Of a stretch of DNA of 64,000 nucleotides, positions 40,284 through 49,427 are shown piece by piece. Both the position numbers and the translations under genes were made by a program. The notes under the pieces were generated by a model that made no database searches, was not told the DNA's origin, and was given only the letters and a program-made list of their open reading frames with translations. The stretch's first letter is position 1. The number at the start of each line of letters is the position of its first letter. The DNA comes from Actinoallomurus liliacearum (lineage in GTDB: Bacteria > Actinomycetota > Actinomycetes > Streptosporangiales > Streptosporangiaceae): contig NZ_BAABHJ010000040.1 of assembly GCF_039542035.1 (NCBI RefSeq), positions 620,001 to 684,000 of the forward strand, written 5' to 3'.

Positions 40284-40855
40284 CGCGCCTCCCCCGTGCG
40301 CCCGGCCGGGTGCGCCGGCGGCGACCGCCACGCGCCCAGGGCCTTCTCCAACTCCGCCACCCCCCGTGACGTCTGGCTCTTCACCGTCCCGACCGAGATC
40401 CCCAGGACACGCGCCGTCTCCTGCTCCGACAGGTCGAAGGCGTACCGCAGGACGACGCACGCGCGCTTGCGCATCGGCAGCCGCCGCAGCGCCGCGCGCA
40501 CGTCGAGCACAGCGGGAACGTCCGGATCGTCGGACCGGTCGCGGAACATGGCCCCGAGCCGCCCGGCGCGCGCACGTTCCCGGACAAGAGTACGGACCCG
40601 GCTGGCGGCGAGGTTCACCACGATGCGGCGGACGTAGGCGAGCGGCTGGTCCGCCGCCCGGACCCGGCCCCATTGGTGCCAGGCCGCGACGAACGCGTCG
40701 GCGGCGAGGTCGTCGGCTGCGTCCGCGTCCCCGGTGAGCAGATAGGCGAGACGTGCCAGCTCCCGATGGTGCGCCTCGAAGAAGGCGTGGAACTCTGCTG
40801 CGTCGTCCTCGGACTGCACAGGGCGCTCCCGGGTGCGTCGGCTGCGTCCGCTCAT
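40280..40855 (-). CDS. SigE-type ECF RNA polymerase sigma factor
   Basis: The 191-residue protein (start at the ATG 40855, MSGRSRRTRER) has region 2 (FFEAHHRELARLAYLLTGDA, DDLAADAFVAAWHQW) and region 4 (LPMRKRACVVLRYAFDLSEQ, VLGISVGTVKSQTSRGV). This is the actinobacterial SigE subfamily of group IV sigma factors. It is co-transcribed with a coupled membrane protein, so it likely responds to an envelope signal. The target promoters are unknown. Confidence 0.92.
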   Translation of the reverse strand: MSGRSRRTRERPVQSEDDAAEFHAFFEAHHRELARLAYLLTGDADAADDLAADAFVAAWHQWGRVRAADQPLAYVRRIVVNLAASRVRTLVRERARAGRLGAMFRDRSDDPDVPAVLDVRAALRRLPMRKRACVVLRYAFDLSEQETARVLGISVGTVKSQTSRGVAELEKALGAWRSPPAHPAGRTGEAR

Positions 40856-40904
40856 CGGCCTCAGCCGCGCAGAGAGTAGCAGTCTCAATCGGGTTTCTAC
40901 CGGC

Positions 40905-43367
40905 TCAGCACGGCGTCACCTCGACCGGGACCGTCAGGACGCGATCCAGGCCGAGCACGCGCTCCGGGCCGGTCAGGGTGAACGCCCCCCGCAGCGGCAG
41001 GTCGGCGCTGGACCCGCCGACCGCGACGTCCACCCGGCCGGGTTCGACGACGCGCCGGAGGTCGAGGTCGGTGAACGAGGTGCGGTCGGCGTGCACGGTG
41101 AACTCCACCCGCGCCGCCGCGCCGGGCTCGAGCCGGACCCGCGCCCAGCCGGCCAGCCACCGCACCGGCCGTACGACGGAGGCGACCGGGTCGCCGAGGT
41201 AGAGCTGGACGACCTCGGTGCCGGGCCGGTCCCCCGTGTTGCGCACCGTCGCGGTGACGCGCACGGTGCCGTCCGTGGCGGCCGACGGGTCCACCTCGAG
41301 GACGTCGTACGCGAACCGGGTCCAGGTCAGCCCGTGGCCGAAGGGGAACAGCGGGGCCGGGTCGATCGAGCTCCAGCGCGACGGCCCGCCGGTCCGCGAG
41401 TGCAGGTACGTCGCCGGCTGGCCGCCCGGGCCGCGCGGCACGCTGACCGGCAGGCGACCCGACGGCTCGACACGGCCCGACAGCACGCCGGCGACGGCGG
41501 GGCCGCCCTCCTCGCCGGGGAAGAAGGCCTGCACGATCGCCGCCGCCCGGTCCACCAAGCCGCCGAGCGCGTACGGGCGGCCGGCGAGCAGCACGATGAC
41601 CGTGGGCGTGCCGGTGGCCAGCACCGCGTCGGCGAGTTCGGCCTGCCGGCCGGGCAGGGCGAGGCTCTCGGCGTCGCAGCCCTCGCCCGAGGTGCCCCGG
41701 CCGAACAGGTCCGACCGGTCGCCGAGGGTGAGCACGCACACCTCGGCGCGGCGGGCGGCCGCGACGGCGGCGGCGATGTCCGCGTCGTCGGTGACCCGGA
41801 CGTCCCGGCCGGCCGCCACCTCGACCTCCGCGTCCGGCAGTGCGGCGCGGAGGGCGTCCGCGAGGGGCGGGATGTCCACGCCGAACGGCAGGTCGGGGAA
41901 TCGCGCGGTCATGTGGTTGGGGAAGGCGTAGCAGCCGAGCATGGCCCGCGGCTCGGCGGCGAGCGGGCCGGTCACCGCGACGCGACCGGCGCGCAGCGGG
42001 AGGACCCCGTCGTTGGCGAGCAGGACCACCGACTGCTCGGCGACCCGGCGCGCCAGCCGCCGGTGGGCGGGCGGATCCAGGTCGATCGGGTCGCCGGGCC
42101 GTACCCCGTCGACCGAGCCGCCCGGCCGCCGCACCCCGGCCACCTCGACGGCTCCATCCACCTCGACGGCTCCATCCACCTCGACGGCTCCGGCCACCTC
42201 GACGGCTCCGTCAGCCGAGCCGTCGGCGGAGCCGTCCTTCGCTCCGTCCGAAGCCTCGTCGAGCAGGCCGAGGTCGCACTTGAGCGCGAGGACGCGGGCC
42301 ACCGAACGGTCCAGGTCCTTCTCCGGGACGGCGCCGCGCCGCACCATCTCGACCAGCGGCGCGCCGTAGCAGCGGATCGTCGGCAGCTCGACGTCGACGC
42401 CCGCGCGCAGGGCGAGGGCGGCGGACTCGCCGGGGGAGCCGGCGACGCCGTGCATGCTCTCCAGGAACGAGATGCCGAAGTAGTCGGCCACCACCACGCC
42501 GGTGAAGCCGAGCTCGTCGCGGAGCAGCCGGGTCATCAGCCGTTCGTCGGCGGTGGCCGGGACGCCGTCGACGTCCACGTACGCGGCCATGACCGAGCGG
42601 GCGCCGCCCTCGCGGAGGGCGAGGAAGAACGGTTCGAGGACGATGTCGGCGTACTCGCGGGGGCCGAGGGCGGCGGACGCCATGTTCCGGCCGGCCCGCG
42701 ACGAGGCGTACGCCGCGAAGTGCTTGAGCGTGGCCACGACGCCGCGGCCCTCCAGCCCGCGCACGTAGGCCGTGCCGATCCGGCCGACGAGATACGGGTC
42801 CTCCCCGATGGTCTCCTCGGTGCGGCCCCACCGGGGGTCGCGGGTCACGTCGAGGACGGGCGCGAGGCCCTGGTGGACGCCGACCTGCCGCATGCTGTCG
42901 GCGATCGCGCCGGCCATCTCCTCGACCAGCTCGGGGTCGAACGTCGCGCCCCACGCCAGTGGGCAGGGGAAGACGGTCGCGGTGTGGGTCATGAAGCCCG
43001 TGAGGCACTCCTCGTGGGCGATCGCGGGGATGCCGAACCGGTTGCCGGCGGCGACCCGTGCCTGCAGTTCGCGCAGCCGGGACGCGCCCTCGGCCGGCGG
43101 GATCGGCGCGGTGCCGAAGACGCGGGTGAGCTGGCCGAGTCCGGCCTTGATGACGTCGTCCAGCGGCGGCGGCTCACCGAAGTCGTCGGGGAGCGGCGCC
43201 ACCTCCTCGCCGGGGCGGGCGGACACGGCCCAGTACCCGACCAGCTGGGCCGCCTTCTCCTCCACGGTCATCCGGCTCAGCAGGTCGGCCACCCGTTCGG
43301 CGGTCGGCAACCGGCGGTCTCGCCATGACCCGGCCGGTCGGGTGGGGTGAGGAAGCGTTTCGGCCAT
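40905..43367 (-). CDS. Glycoside hydrolase family 3 (beta-glucosidase/beta-xylosidase-like)
   Basis: The 820-residue protein starts at the ATG 43367. The N-terminal TIM barrel has IAHEECLTGF, LDVTRDPRWGRTEETIGEDP, the KHFAAY motif and the nucleophile Asp295 in GVVVADYFGI. The second domain (SVVLLANDGVLPLRAGRVAV) and a C-terminal fibronectin-III-like domain (RPGTEVVQLYLGDPV) complete the usual three-domain plan. No signal peptide, so it is cytoplasmic and probably cleaves oligosaccharides imported by the divergent operon. A 24-residue insert made by 18-bp tandem repeats lies near the domain junction. Confidence 0.92.
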   Translation of the reverse strand: MAETLPHPTRPAGSWRDRRLPTAERVADLLSRMTVEEKAAQLVGYWAVSARPGEEVAPLPDDFGEPPPLDDVIKAGLGQLTRVFGTAPIPPAEGASRLRELQARVAAGNRFGIPAIAHEECLTGFMTHTATVFPCPLAWGATFDPELVEEMAGAIADSMRQVGVHQGLAPVLDVTRDPRWGRTEETIGEDPYLVGRIGTAYVRGLEGRGVVATLKHFAAYASSRAGRNMASAALGPREYADIVLEPFFLALREGGARSVMAAYVDVDGVPATADERLMTRLLRDELGFTGVVVADYFGISFLESMHGVAGSPGESAALALRAGVDVELPTIRCYGAPLVEMVRRGAVPEKDLDRSVARVLALKCDLGLLDEASDGAKDGSADGSADGAVEVAGAVEVDGAVEVDGAVEVAGVRRPGGSVDGVRPGDPIDLDPPAHRRLARRVAEQSVVLLANDGVLPLRAGRVAVTGPLAAEPRAMLGCYAFPNHMTARFPDLPFGVDIPPLADALRAALPDAEVEVAAGRDVRVTDDADIAAAVAAARRAEVCVLTLGDRSDLFGRGTSGEGCDAESLALPGRQAELADAVLATGTPTVIVLLAGRPYALGGLVDRAAAIVQAFFPGEEGGPAVAGVLSGRVEPSGRLPVSVPRGPGGQPATYLHSRTGGPSRWSSIDPAPLFPFGHGLTWTRFAYDVLEVDPSAATDGTVRVTATVRNTGDRPGTEVVQLYLGDPVASVVRPVRWLAGWARVRLEPGAAARVEFTVHADRTSFTDLDLRRVVEPGRVDVAVGGSSADLPLRGAFTLTGPERVLGLDRVLTVPVEVTPC
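42140..42211. repeat. Four tandem 18-bp repeats inside the GH3 gene
   Basis: The unit CCACCTCGACGGCTCCAT occurs four times in a row (two exact copies, the last two differing in the final two bases). On the coding strand it encodes repeated GAVEV-A/D units. Being a multiple of three it keeps the frame; repeat number is likely to vary between strains. Confidence 0.85.
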
Positions 43368-43630
43368 CTGTGGTGGGCTCCCGTCTGGCGATCGAACGTG
43401 GTGTGGGCCAGGCGTGTCCCGTGGGCCTCGCGCTCCCACCGCATCGAGGTCCACGGGGCACGCGTCCTGGGTGCGGCCGGCGGTGGCGCCGTGGATGGCC
43501 GGACGCGCGGCTCGGTGGCGAGGGGCTTGCTCGCCGAGCGGCCGAGGTGAACGTTATCGCAATGTTTCGGAGCCGCCAAGGTCTCCGTAGCTTGCAGGAT
43601 TTCCGGTTTCACAAAGAACGTCGCGAAGGG
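43368..43630. other. Intergenic region between GH3 and the sugar-uptake operon
   Basis: This part of the 384-bp divergent gap must hold the GH3 promoter. I see no gene. ACGTTATCGCAATGTTTCGG near 43551 may be an imperfect repressor site related to the TTTCGAAA dyad further right. Confidence 0.45.
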
Positions 43631-43694
43631 TTGACCGCTGCCGGGCGCTTTTTTAAGGTACGGCAGCAACTGCTTTCCCGACACTTTTTCGAAA
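43631..43694 (+). promoter_or_regulatory. Promoter and candidate operator of the carbohydrate-uptake operon
   Basis: TTGACC (43631-43636) and TAAGGT (43654-43659) are separated by 17 bp, a strong housekeeping-type promoter match. The perfect dyad TTTCGAAA lies at 43687-43694, about where transcription has just started, so a repressor bound there would block elongation. A strong ribosome-binding site, AAGGAGG, precedes the ATG at 43752. Confidence 0.6.
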
Positions 43695-43751
43695 CAGCGC
43701 CGACACGTCGTCGCAACGCCCGTCTCTGCCGCAATCCCCCAAGGAGGACCG

Positions 43752-45080
43752 ATGGGCGACTCACCGCTCTCGCGCCGCACCTTCCTCTCGGCCGCCGGTA
43801 TCGCCGGCCTCACCGCCCCTCTGCTCAGCGCCTGCGGAACCTCCGGGCCCTCCGGTGGCGGTAAGGGAGGCGGCAAGACCCTCCAGGCCTGGGTTCTGCA
43901 GGACGACGGGCAGAACCCCATCCAGCAGGCGTCCCTCGACGACTTCAACAAGTCGTCGGCCACAAAGATCAAGCTCGTGGAGATCCCCAACTCCGGCAGC
44001 TCGGGGTACACCGACAAGCTCCGCATCGGCATGGGCTCGCCGAACCCGCCGGACCTGCTGTTCAACTGGGGCACCGGCAGCATTCAGGACTACGCCCAGA
44101 GCGGTCGCCTGGTCGACCTCACCCCGCACCTCACGAGCGACCCGACGTGGCAGAACTCCTTCCTGCCCTCGGTGCTCGACGCCGGTAAGGCGGCCGACGG
44201 GAAGTTCTACGGCATCCCGATGCGCGGGATGCAGCCCGTGCTGCTCTTCTACAACAAGACGCTGTTCGCCCAGCACGGCCAGCAGCCCCCGGCCACGTAC
44301 GACGACCTGCTGAAACTGGTCACGTACTTCGACTCGAAGAAGATCCAGCCGTTCGCGCTGGGCCACGTCGACGCCTGGCCCAACCTGATGTGGCTGGAGT
44401 ACCTCGTCGAGCGTCTCGGCGGGCCGTCGGTCTTCGCGGACATCCTGGCCGGCAAGCCGAACGCCTGGGGACACCCGCTCGTGCTCGACGCGCTGCGGCG
44501 GATCCAGGACCTGGTCGACCGGCGGGCGTTCGGCACCAACTTCGCGTCGGTCAACTACGTCAACGACGGCGCCGGGCTGCTGTTCGCCAAGGGCAAGGCC
44601 GCGATGCATCTGATGGGGACGTGGGAGTACTCCAACCAGGTCGACAAGCACCCGCAGTTCGCCAAGAACGACCTCGCGTTCGCGCCCTTCCCGACCATCG
44701 CCGGGGGCAAGGGCGACCCGAACAGCGTCGTCGGCAACCCCACCAACTACTACTCGATCAGCAGCAGGTCCAAGGACGTCAACGCCGCGCTCGCCTTCCT
44801 CAAGAAGGAGATGGCCGGCGCGATGTACGTCGACAAGCTGATCAAGGCGGGTGACGTGCCGGCCGTCAGTGGCCTGGAGGCGAGGCTGTCCGCCTCCCCC
44901 GGCCCGGAGTTCTCCAAGTACGTCTACCAGATGGTGCAGAAGGCTCCGAGCTTCACGCTGTCCTGGGACCAGGCGCTGCCGCACGTGTTCACCGACCCGC
45001 TGCACAACAACCTGCAGAAGGTCTTCCTCAAGAAGCTGACCCCGGAGAAGTTCGTCCAGGTCATGGGCCAGGTGAAGTGA
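43752..45080 (+). CDS. Sugar ABC transporter substrate-binding lipoprotein
   Basis: The 442-residue protein has a twin-arginine start (SRRTFLSAAGIAG, Arg8-Arg9) and a lipobox LLSAC with Cys28, so it is exported and lipid-anchored. A Ser/Gly linker leads into a family 1 extracellular binding domain (TIKLVEIPN-type start, GIPMRGMQPVLLFYNKTLFA, ALGHVDAWPNLMWLEYLVER, GKAAMHLMGTWEYSNQV). It captures an oligosaccharide for the two permeases that follow. The required ATPase is not in the cluster and is probably a shared MsiK-type protein. Confidence 0.93.
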   Translation: MGDSPLSRRTFLSAAGIAGLTAPLLSACGTSGPSGGGKGGGKTLQAWVLQDDGQNPIQQASLDDFNKSSATKIKLVEIPNSGSSGYTDKLRIGMGSPNPPDLLFNWGTGSIQDYAQSGRLVDLTPHLTSDPTWQNSFLPSVLDAGKAADGKFYGIPMRGMQPVLLFYNKTLFAQHGQQPPATYDDLLKLVTYFDSKKIQPFALGHVDAWPNLMWLEYLVERLGGPSVFADILAGKPNAWGHPLVLDALRRIQDLVDRRAFGTNFASVNYVNDGAGLLFAKGKAAMHLMGTWEYSNQVDKHPQFAKNDLAFAPFPTIAGGKGDPNSVVGNPTNYYSISSRSKDVNAALAFLKKEMAGAMYVDKLIKAGDVPAVSGLEARLSASPGPEFSKYVYQMVQKAPSFTLSWDQALPHVFTDPLHNNLQKVFLKKLTPEKFVQVMGQVK

Positions 45081-45108
45081 TGGCGGCGCGGACCGAGGCG
45101 GCCGGCCG

Positions 45109-46041
45109 ATGACCGCCGTGGCGGGCAGGCGCCGAGGCGGGCGGCCGTCGGCCGCCGGCGCGGACCGGGCGGCGCGGCCGGGCGCCGTGTGGATCCTCCC
45201 CGCCGCGCTGTTCTTCGGCGTGTTCGCGGGGGTGCCCCTGCTCCTGACGGCCGTGCTGTCCTTCACCGACTGGAACGGCCTCGGCACGCCGAACTTCAAC
45301 GGCCTGGCCAACTGGAGCCGTGCGCTCTCGGACAGCGCGATCTGGGAGTCGATGCGGATCAGCCTGGTCTTCATGGTGCTGTGCTGGGTGGTGCAGACGC
45401 CGCTCGCCCTGCTGATCGGCGTCTGGGCGGCGGGCCGGGAGCTGAACCGCGCGGTGCTGTCCTCGATCTTCTTCCTGCCGCTGCTGATGTCGACCGCCGC
45501 GATCGCCATCACCTGGCGGGTGCTGCTCGACCCGAACTTCGGGCTCGCCGCGAAGGTCGGTCCCTGGATCGGATTCCCGGACGGGAACATCGCCGGCGAC
45601 CAGCACGGCGCCCTGGGCGCCGTGGTCGTCGTCATCGCCTGGCAGTTCGTGCCGTTCCACTCGCTGATGTACCAAGCCGCGGCGCGGCAGATCCCGAAGA
45701 TGCTGTACGACGCCGCGCTCATCGACGGCGCGGGACGGTTCCAGCAGTTCTGGCACATCACGCTGCCGCAGCTCCGGAACACCATCATCACCTCGTCGGT
45801 GCTGATGCTGGTCGGGTCGCTGACCTACTTCGAGACCATCCTGATCGTCACCAACGGCGGGCCGGGCACCGCCACGATGGTCCTGCCGCAGCGCATGTAC
45901 AACAGCGCCTTCCAGAGCTTCCAGATGGGGTACGCGAGCGTGATCGCGCTGGTCCTGGCCGCGTTCGGCACCGCGCTGTCGCTGCTCATCGTCCGGTTCT
46001 CCGGTTACGGGAAGATGCGCAGCACCCTGGAGGGGATCTGA
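45109..46041 (+). CDS. Sugar ABC transporter permease 1
   Basis: The 310-residue protein has six hydrophobic segments beginning with WILPAALFFGVFAGVPLLLT and the EAA loop YDAALIDGAGRFQQFWHITL followed by PQL. It is of the MalF/UgpA type and pairs with the next gene. It starts 28 bp after the binding-protein gene. Confidence 0.92.
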   Translation: MTAVAGRRRGGRPSAAGADRAARPGAVWILPAALFFGVFAGVPLLLTAVLSFTDWNGLGTPNFNGLANWSRALSDSAIWESMRISLVFMVLCWVVQTPLALLIGVWAAGRELNRAVLSSIFFLPLLMSTAAIAITWRVLLDPNFGLAAKVGPWIGFPDGNIAGDQHGALGAVVVVIAWQFVPFHSLMYQAAARQIPKMLYDAALIDGAGRFQQFWHITLPQLRNTIITSSVLMLVGSLTYFETILIVTNGGPGTATMVLPQRMYNSAFQSFQMGYASVIALVLAAFGTALSLLIVRFSGYGKMRSTLEGI

Positions 46042-46045
46042 CGCC

Positions 46046-46933
46046 ATGACGGCACTCCGGGAAGAGACGTCGGTGCCGGTCGCGCGCCACCGGCGCGGCG
46101 ACCGGCCACGGCGGAGGCGGCAGCGGCCGAACTGGGGCGCCGGGGTGGCGGCGCTCGCCTGGCTCGTGTTCGTGGGCGTCCCGATCTACCTGATGATCAA
46201 GGACAGTGTGCAGCCGACGGACGCCTACCTCGACGGCGGCCCGCTGTCCCTGCCGCACAAGCTGACCTTGGGCAACTTCACCGAGGTCTTCCGCAGCGGG
46301 TACACCCGCTACCTGGTCAACACGGCCATCGTCACCGCGGGGAGCGTCGCGCTGACCGTGCTGCTCGCCTTCCCCGCGGCGTACGCGATCGTGCGGTCGC
46401 GCAGCCGGGTCGTGTCCGGGACGTTCCGGATCTTCCTGGCCGGACTCGCGGTGCCCGCGCAGGCCACGATCATCCCCGTCTACCTGATGATCACCCGGAT
46501 GCACCTGTACGACTCGCTGACGGCGATCATCCTGCCGACCGTGGCGTTCGGCCTGCCGCTCAGCGTGCTGGTGCTGTCGTCGGCGCTGCGGGACGTCCCC
46601 CGCGAGCTGTACGAGGCGATGACCATCGACGGCGGAGGGGCGTTCCGGCTGATGTGGAGCCTGGCGCTGCCGCTCAGCCGCGCGTCGCTGACCACGATCG
46701 CCGTCTACAGCGCGCTGAACGCCTGGAACGGCTTCCTGTTCCCGTTGATCCTCACGCAGTCCCCCGAGCAGCGGGTCCAGACGCTCGGCCTGTGGAACTT
46801 CCAGAACCAGTTCGGCTCGAACGTGCCCGGCCTGATGGCGGCCGTGCTGCTGTCGGCTCTTCCCGTGTTCGTCGTCTACCTGTTCGCGCGCCGCTGGCTC
46901 ATCGCGGGCCTGGCCGGCGCGGGCGGAAAGTAG
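46046..46933 (+). CDS. Sugar ABC transporter permease 2
   Basis: The 295-residue protein has six hydrophobic segments and the EAA loop YEAMTIDGGGAFRLMWSLAL, followed by PLS; it is of the MalG/UgpE type. It begins five bases after the first permease gene stops, and together they form the heterodimeric channel. Confidence 0.92.
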   Translation: MTALREETSVPVARHRRGDRPRRRRQRPNWGAGVAALAWLVFVGVPIYLMIKDSVQPTDAYLDGGPLSLPHKLTLGNFTEVFRSGYTRYLVNTAIVTAGSVALTVLLAFPAAYAIVRSRSRVVSGTFRIFLAGLAVPAQATIIPVYLMITRMHLYDSLTAIILPTVAFGLPLSVLVLSSALRDVPRELYEAMTIDGGGAFRLMWSLALPLSRASLTTIAVYSALNAWNGFLFPLILTQSPEQRVQTLGLWNFQNQFGSNVPGLMAAVLLSALPVFVVYLFARRWLIAGLAGAGGK

Positions 46934-46944
46934 CGGATCCCCCC

Positions 46945-48354
46945 ATGCGTCCCCTCACGCGCAGCTCACTTGCCCTCGCCCTCACCGTGGCGACCACGTG
47001 CTCCCTGGGCGTGCCCGCGCACGCCCAGGAAGCACCCCGCGGCCGCGTCGACTTCCGCGCGAACCTGCAGCCCATCGACGGGTTCGGGTTCTCCGAGGCC
47101 TTCCAGCGGGCCGCCGTGATCCACGGACTGAACGGACTGTCGGCGCCGAAGCAGAAGGAGGTCGTCGACCTGCTGTTCGGCCGGCGCGCCGGCGCGGGCG
47201 CGTCCATCCTGCGGCTCGGCATCGGCTCGTCCGCCGACAAGGTGTACGACCACATGCCGTCCATCGAGCCCGCCGACCCGGGCGGGCCGACCGCACCGCC
47301 GAAGTACGTCTGGGACGGCGACGACGGCGGCCAGGTCTGGCTGGCCAATCAGGCGCGGTCGTACGGCGTGCGGCGGTTCTACGCCGACGCGTGGAGCGCG
47401 CCGGGCTTCATGAAGACCAACGGCACCGACGCGAACGGCGGCACCCTCTGCGGTCTCCAGGGCACGGACTGCGCGAGCGGTGACTGGCGGCAGGCGTACG
47501 CGAACTACCTGGTGCAATACGCGAGGTTCTACCGCCGCGAGGGCATCAGGATCACCGACCTGGGCTTCACCAACGAGCCGGACATCACCGTCTCGTACGC
47601 CTCCATGAACTTCACCCCGGCCCAGGCCGTGGAGTTCGTCAAGGTGCTCGGCCCGGTCGCGAAGAAGGCCGGGCTGAAGCTGTCCTGCTGCGACCACACG
47701 GGCTGGGACGGCCAGCAGGACTACACCCGGGCCATCGAGGCCGACCCGCAGGCGGCCAGGTGGGTCACGACCATCACCGGGCACGCCTACTCCAGCCCGG
47801 TCACCTCGCCGCAGCCGACCCGGAAGCGCACCTGGATGTCGGAGTGGGGCCCGGGCGGCAGCACCTGGAACGAGAACTGGGACGACGGCACCGAGTACTC
47901 CGGCTTCGCGGTCGCGGAGAACATCCACCGGACCATGACGGACGGGAACGCCGGCGCGTACGTCTACTGGCTCGCCGCCTCCGTCGGGGCGACCCGCGCG
48001 CTGATCCAGCTCGACGGCGACGCGTACCACGTGTCCAAGCGGTTCTGGGCGTTCGCGGCGTACAGCCGGTTCATCCGACCGGGCGCGACCCGGGTCGCGG
48101 TGAGCGCCGCCGACCCCGCGCTGGAGATCTCGGCGTACCGGAACGCCGACGGCACCAAGGTCGTCGAGATCCTCAACACCGGCACCACCGCGTCGACGAC
48201 GGACCTGGCCCTCGGCTCCCCGGCCGGGCACGCCCAGGCGTACCTGACCGACGCCGGCCACTCGGTGGCCCCCGTCGCCGCCGCGCGCACCCACGGCCGT
48301 GACCTGTCGGCCGACCTCGCCCCCCGCTCGCTGACCACGGTCGTCCTGCGGTGA
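46945..48354 (+). CDS. Secreted glycoside hydrolase family 30 enzyme
   Basis: The 469-residue protein has a signal peptide (about 1-28, ending VPAHAQE). The GH30 TIM barrel shows DGFGFSEAFQRAA, RLGIGSSADK, the acid/base Glu211 in GFTNEPDI and the nucleophile Glu300 in WMSEWGPGG, followed by the small beta domain (SRFIRPGATRVAVSAADPAL). GH30 enzymes cleave beta-1,6-glucans, galactans or xylans; the exact specificity cannot be read here. It would release oligosaccharides for the transporter encoded just upstream. Confidence 0.88.
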   Translation: MRPLTRSSLALALTVATTCSLGVPAHAQEAPRGRVDFRANLQPIDGFGFSEAFQRAAVIHGLNGLSAPKQKEVVDLLFGRRAGAGASILRLGIGSSADKVYDHMPSIEPADPGGPTAPPKYVWDGDDGGQVWLANQARSYGVRRFYADAWSAPGFMKTNGTDANGGTLCGLQGTDCASGDWRQAYANYLVQYARFYRREGIRITDLGFTNEPDITVSYASMNFTPAQAVEFVKVLGPVAKKAGLKLSCCDHTGWDGQQDYTRAIEADPQAARWVTTITGHAYSSPVTSPQPTRKRTWMSEWGPGGSTWNENWDDGTEYSGFAVAENIHRTMTDGNAGAYVYWLAASVGATRALIQLDGDAYHVSKRFWAFAAYSRFIRPGATRVAVSAADPALEISAYRNADGTKVVEILNTGTTASTTDLALGSPAGHAQAYLTDAGHSVAPVAAARTHGRDLSADLAPRSLTTVVLR

Positions 48355-49427
48355 TCCGGGCCGCGATCGTCGGCACGGGCGGGATCGCGGGGATCTGCCA
48401 CCTGCCCGCGCTGCGGGCGGAGGCGCACCGCGCCCGGGTCGTGGCCGCCGTCGACGTCGACGCCGCGCGCGTGAAGGACTTCTGCGCCGCGCACGACGTT
48501 CCCGCGGCGTACACCGACCTGGGGGAGATGCTCGCCGAGGCCCGCCCCGACCTGGTGCACGTCTGCACGCCGCCGCACGTGCACGCCGCCCAGGTCAGGG
48601 CGTGCCTGGAGGCGGGCGCGTGGGTGCTGTGCGAGAAGCCGCCCGCCCTCTCGCTCGCCGAGTACGACGCCATGACGGCCGCCGAGCGCGACGGCGGCCC
48701 GTACGCGGCGGTCGTCTACCAGCACCGGTTCGGCTCCGGCGCCCGCCACCTGCGGCGGCTCATCGCCGACGGCGAGCTGGGCCGGCCGCTGGTCGCGGTC
48801 TGCCTGACCACCTGGTACCGCGACCAGGCGTACTTCGACGTGCCCTGGCGCGGTCGGTGGGACACCGAGGGTGGCGGGCCGACCATGGGCCACGGCATCC
48901 ACCAGATGGACCTGCTGCTGGCGACGCTCGGCGACTGGGCCGAGGTCCGCGCCATGGCCGGCCGCCTCGTCCGGGACGTCGCCACCGAGGACGCGTCCGT
49001 GGCGTCGGTCCGCTTCGAGAACGGCGCGCTGGCGTCGGTGGTCAACAGCGTGCTGTCGCCGCGTGAGGAGAGCCGGCTGCGATTCGACTTCACCGACGCG
49101 ACGGTGGAGCTGTCGCACCTGTACGGCCATGCCAACGCGGACTGGACCTACACCCCCGCGCCGCACGTCACCGACGAGGCTCGCGTCGCCGCCTGGCGGA
49201 CCCCGGACCAGGACCTGCCGAGCTCGCACACCGCGCTGCTGGCCGACCTGCTCGACGCGTACGAACGCGGCGACCGGCCGCAGACCAGCGGCGCGGGCGG
49301 CCGCCGGACCCTCGAGCTCATCGTCGCGCTCTACAAGTCGGCGCTCACCGGCCGTCCCGTACGCCGGGGCGAGATCGACGGCACGGACCCCTTCTACCGC
49401 GAGATGAACGGCGGGAGAGACCTTTGA
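48351..49427 (+). CDS. Gfo/Idh/MocA-family oxidoreductase
   Basis: The 358-residue protein starts at GTG overlapping the GH30 stop (GTGA). It has the Rossmann motif RAAIVGTGGIAGICHLPAL, the conserved WVLCEKPPALS block and the catalytic region GGGPTMGHGIHQMDLLLATL. It would oxidise or reduce a sugar or sugar acid with NAD(P). In this operon it probably acts on the sugar released from the imported oligosaccharide. Confidence 0.92.
   Translation: MIRAAIVGTGGIAGICHLPALRAEAHRARVVAAVDVDAARVKDFCAAHDVPAAYTDLGEMLAEARPDLVHVCTPPHVHAAQVRACLEAGAWVLCEKPPALSLAEYDAMTAAERDGGPYAAVVYQHRFGSGARHLRRLIADGELGRPLVAVCLTTWYRDQAYFDVPWRGRWDTEGGGPTMGHGIHQMDLLLATLGDWAEVRAMAGRLVRDVATEDASVASVRFENGALASVVNSVLSPREESRLRFDFTDATVELSHLYGHANADWTYTPAPHVTDEARVAAWRTPDQDLPSSHTALLADLLDAYERGDRPQTSGAGGRRTLELIVALYKSALTGRPVRRGEIDGTDPFYREMNGGRDL

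Noticed and set aside
42140..42211. Tandem repeats considered as a CRISPR array
   Set aside because: The units are contiguous without spacers and lie in frame within a GH3 gene.
43761..45791. 676-codon minus-strand frame opposite the sugar-binding protein
   Set aside because: The plus strand has a complete lipoprotein with signal peptide, lipobox and ribosome-binding site; the antisense frame shows no motif.
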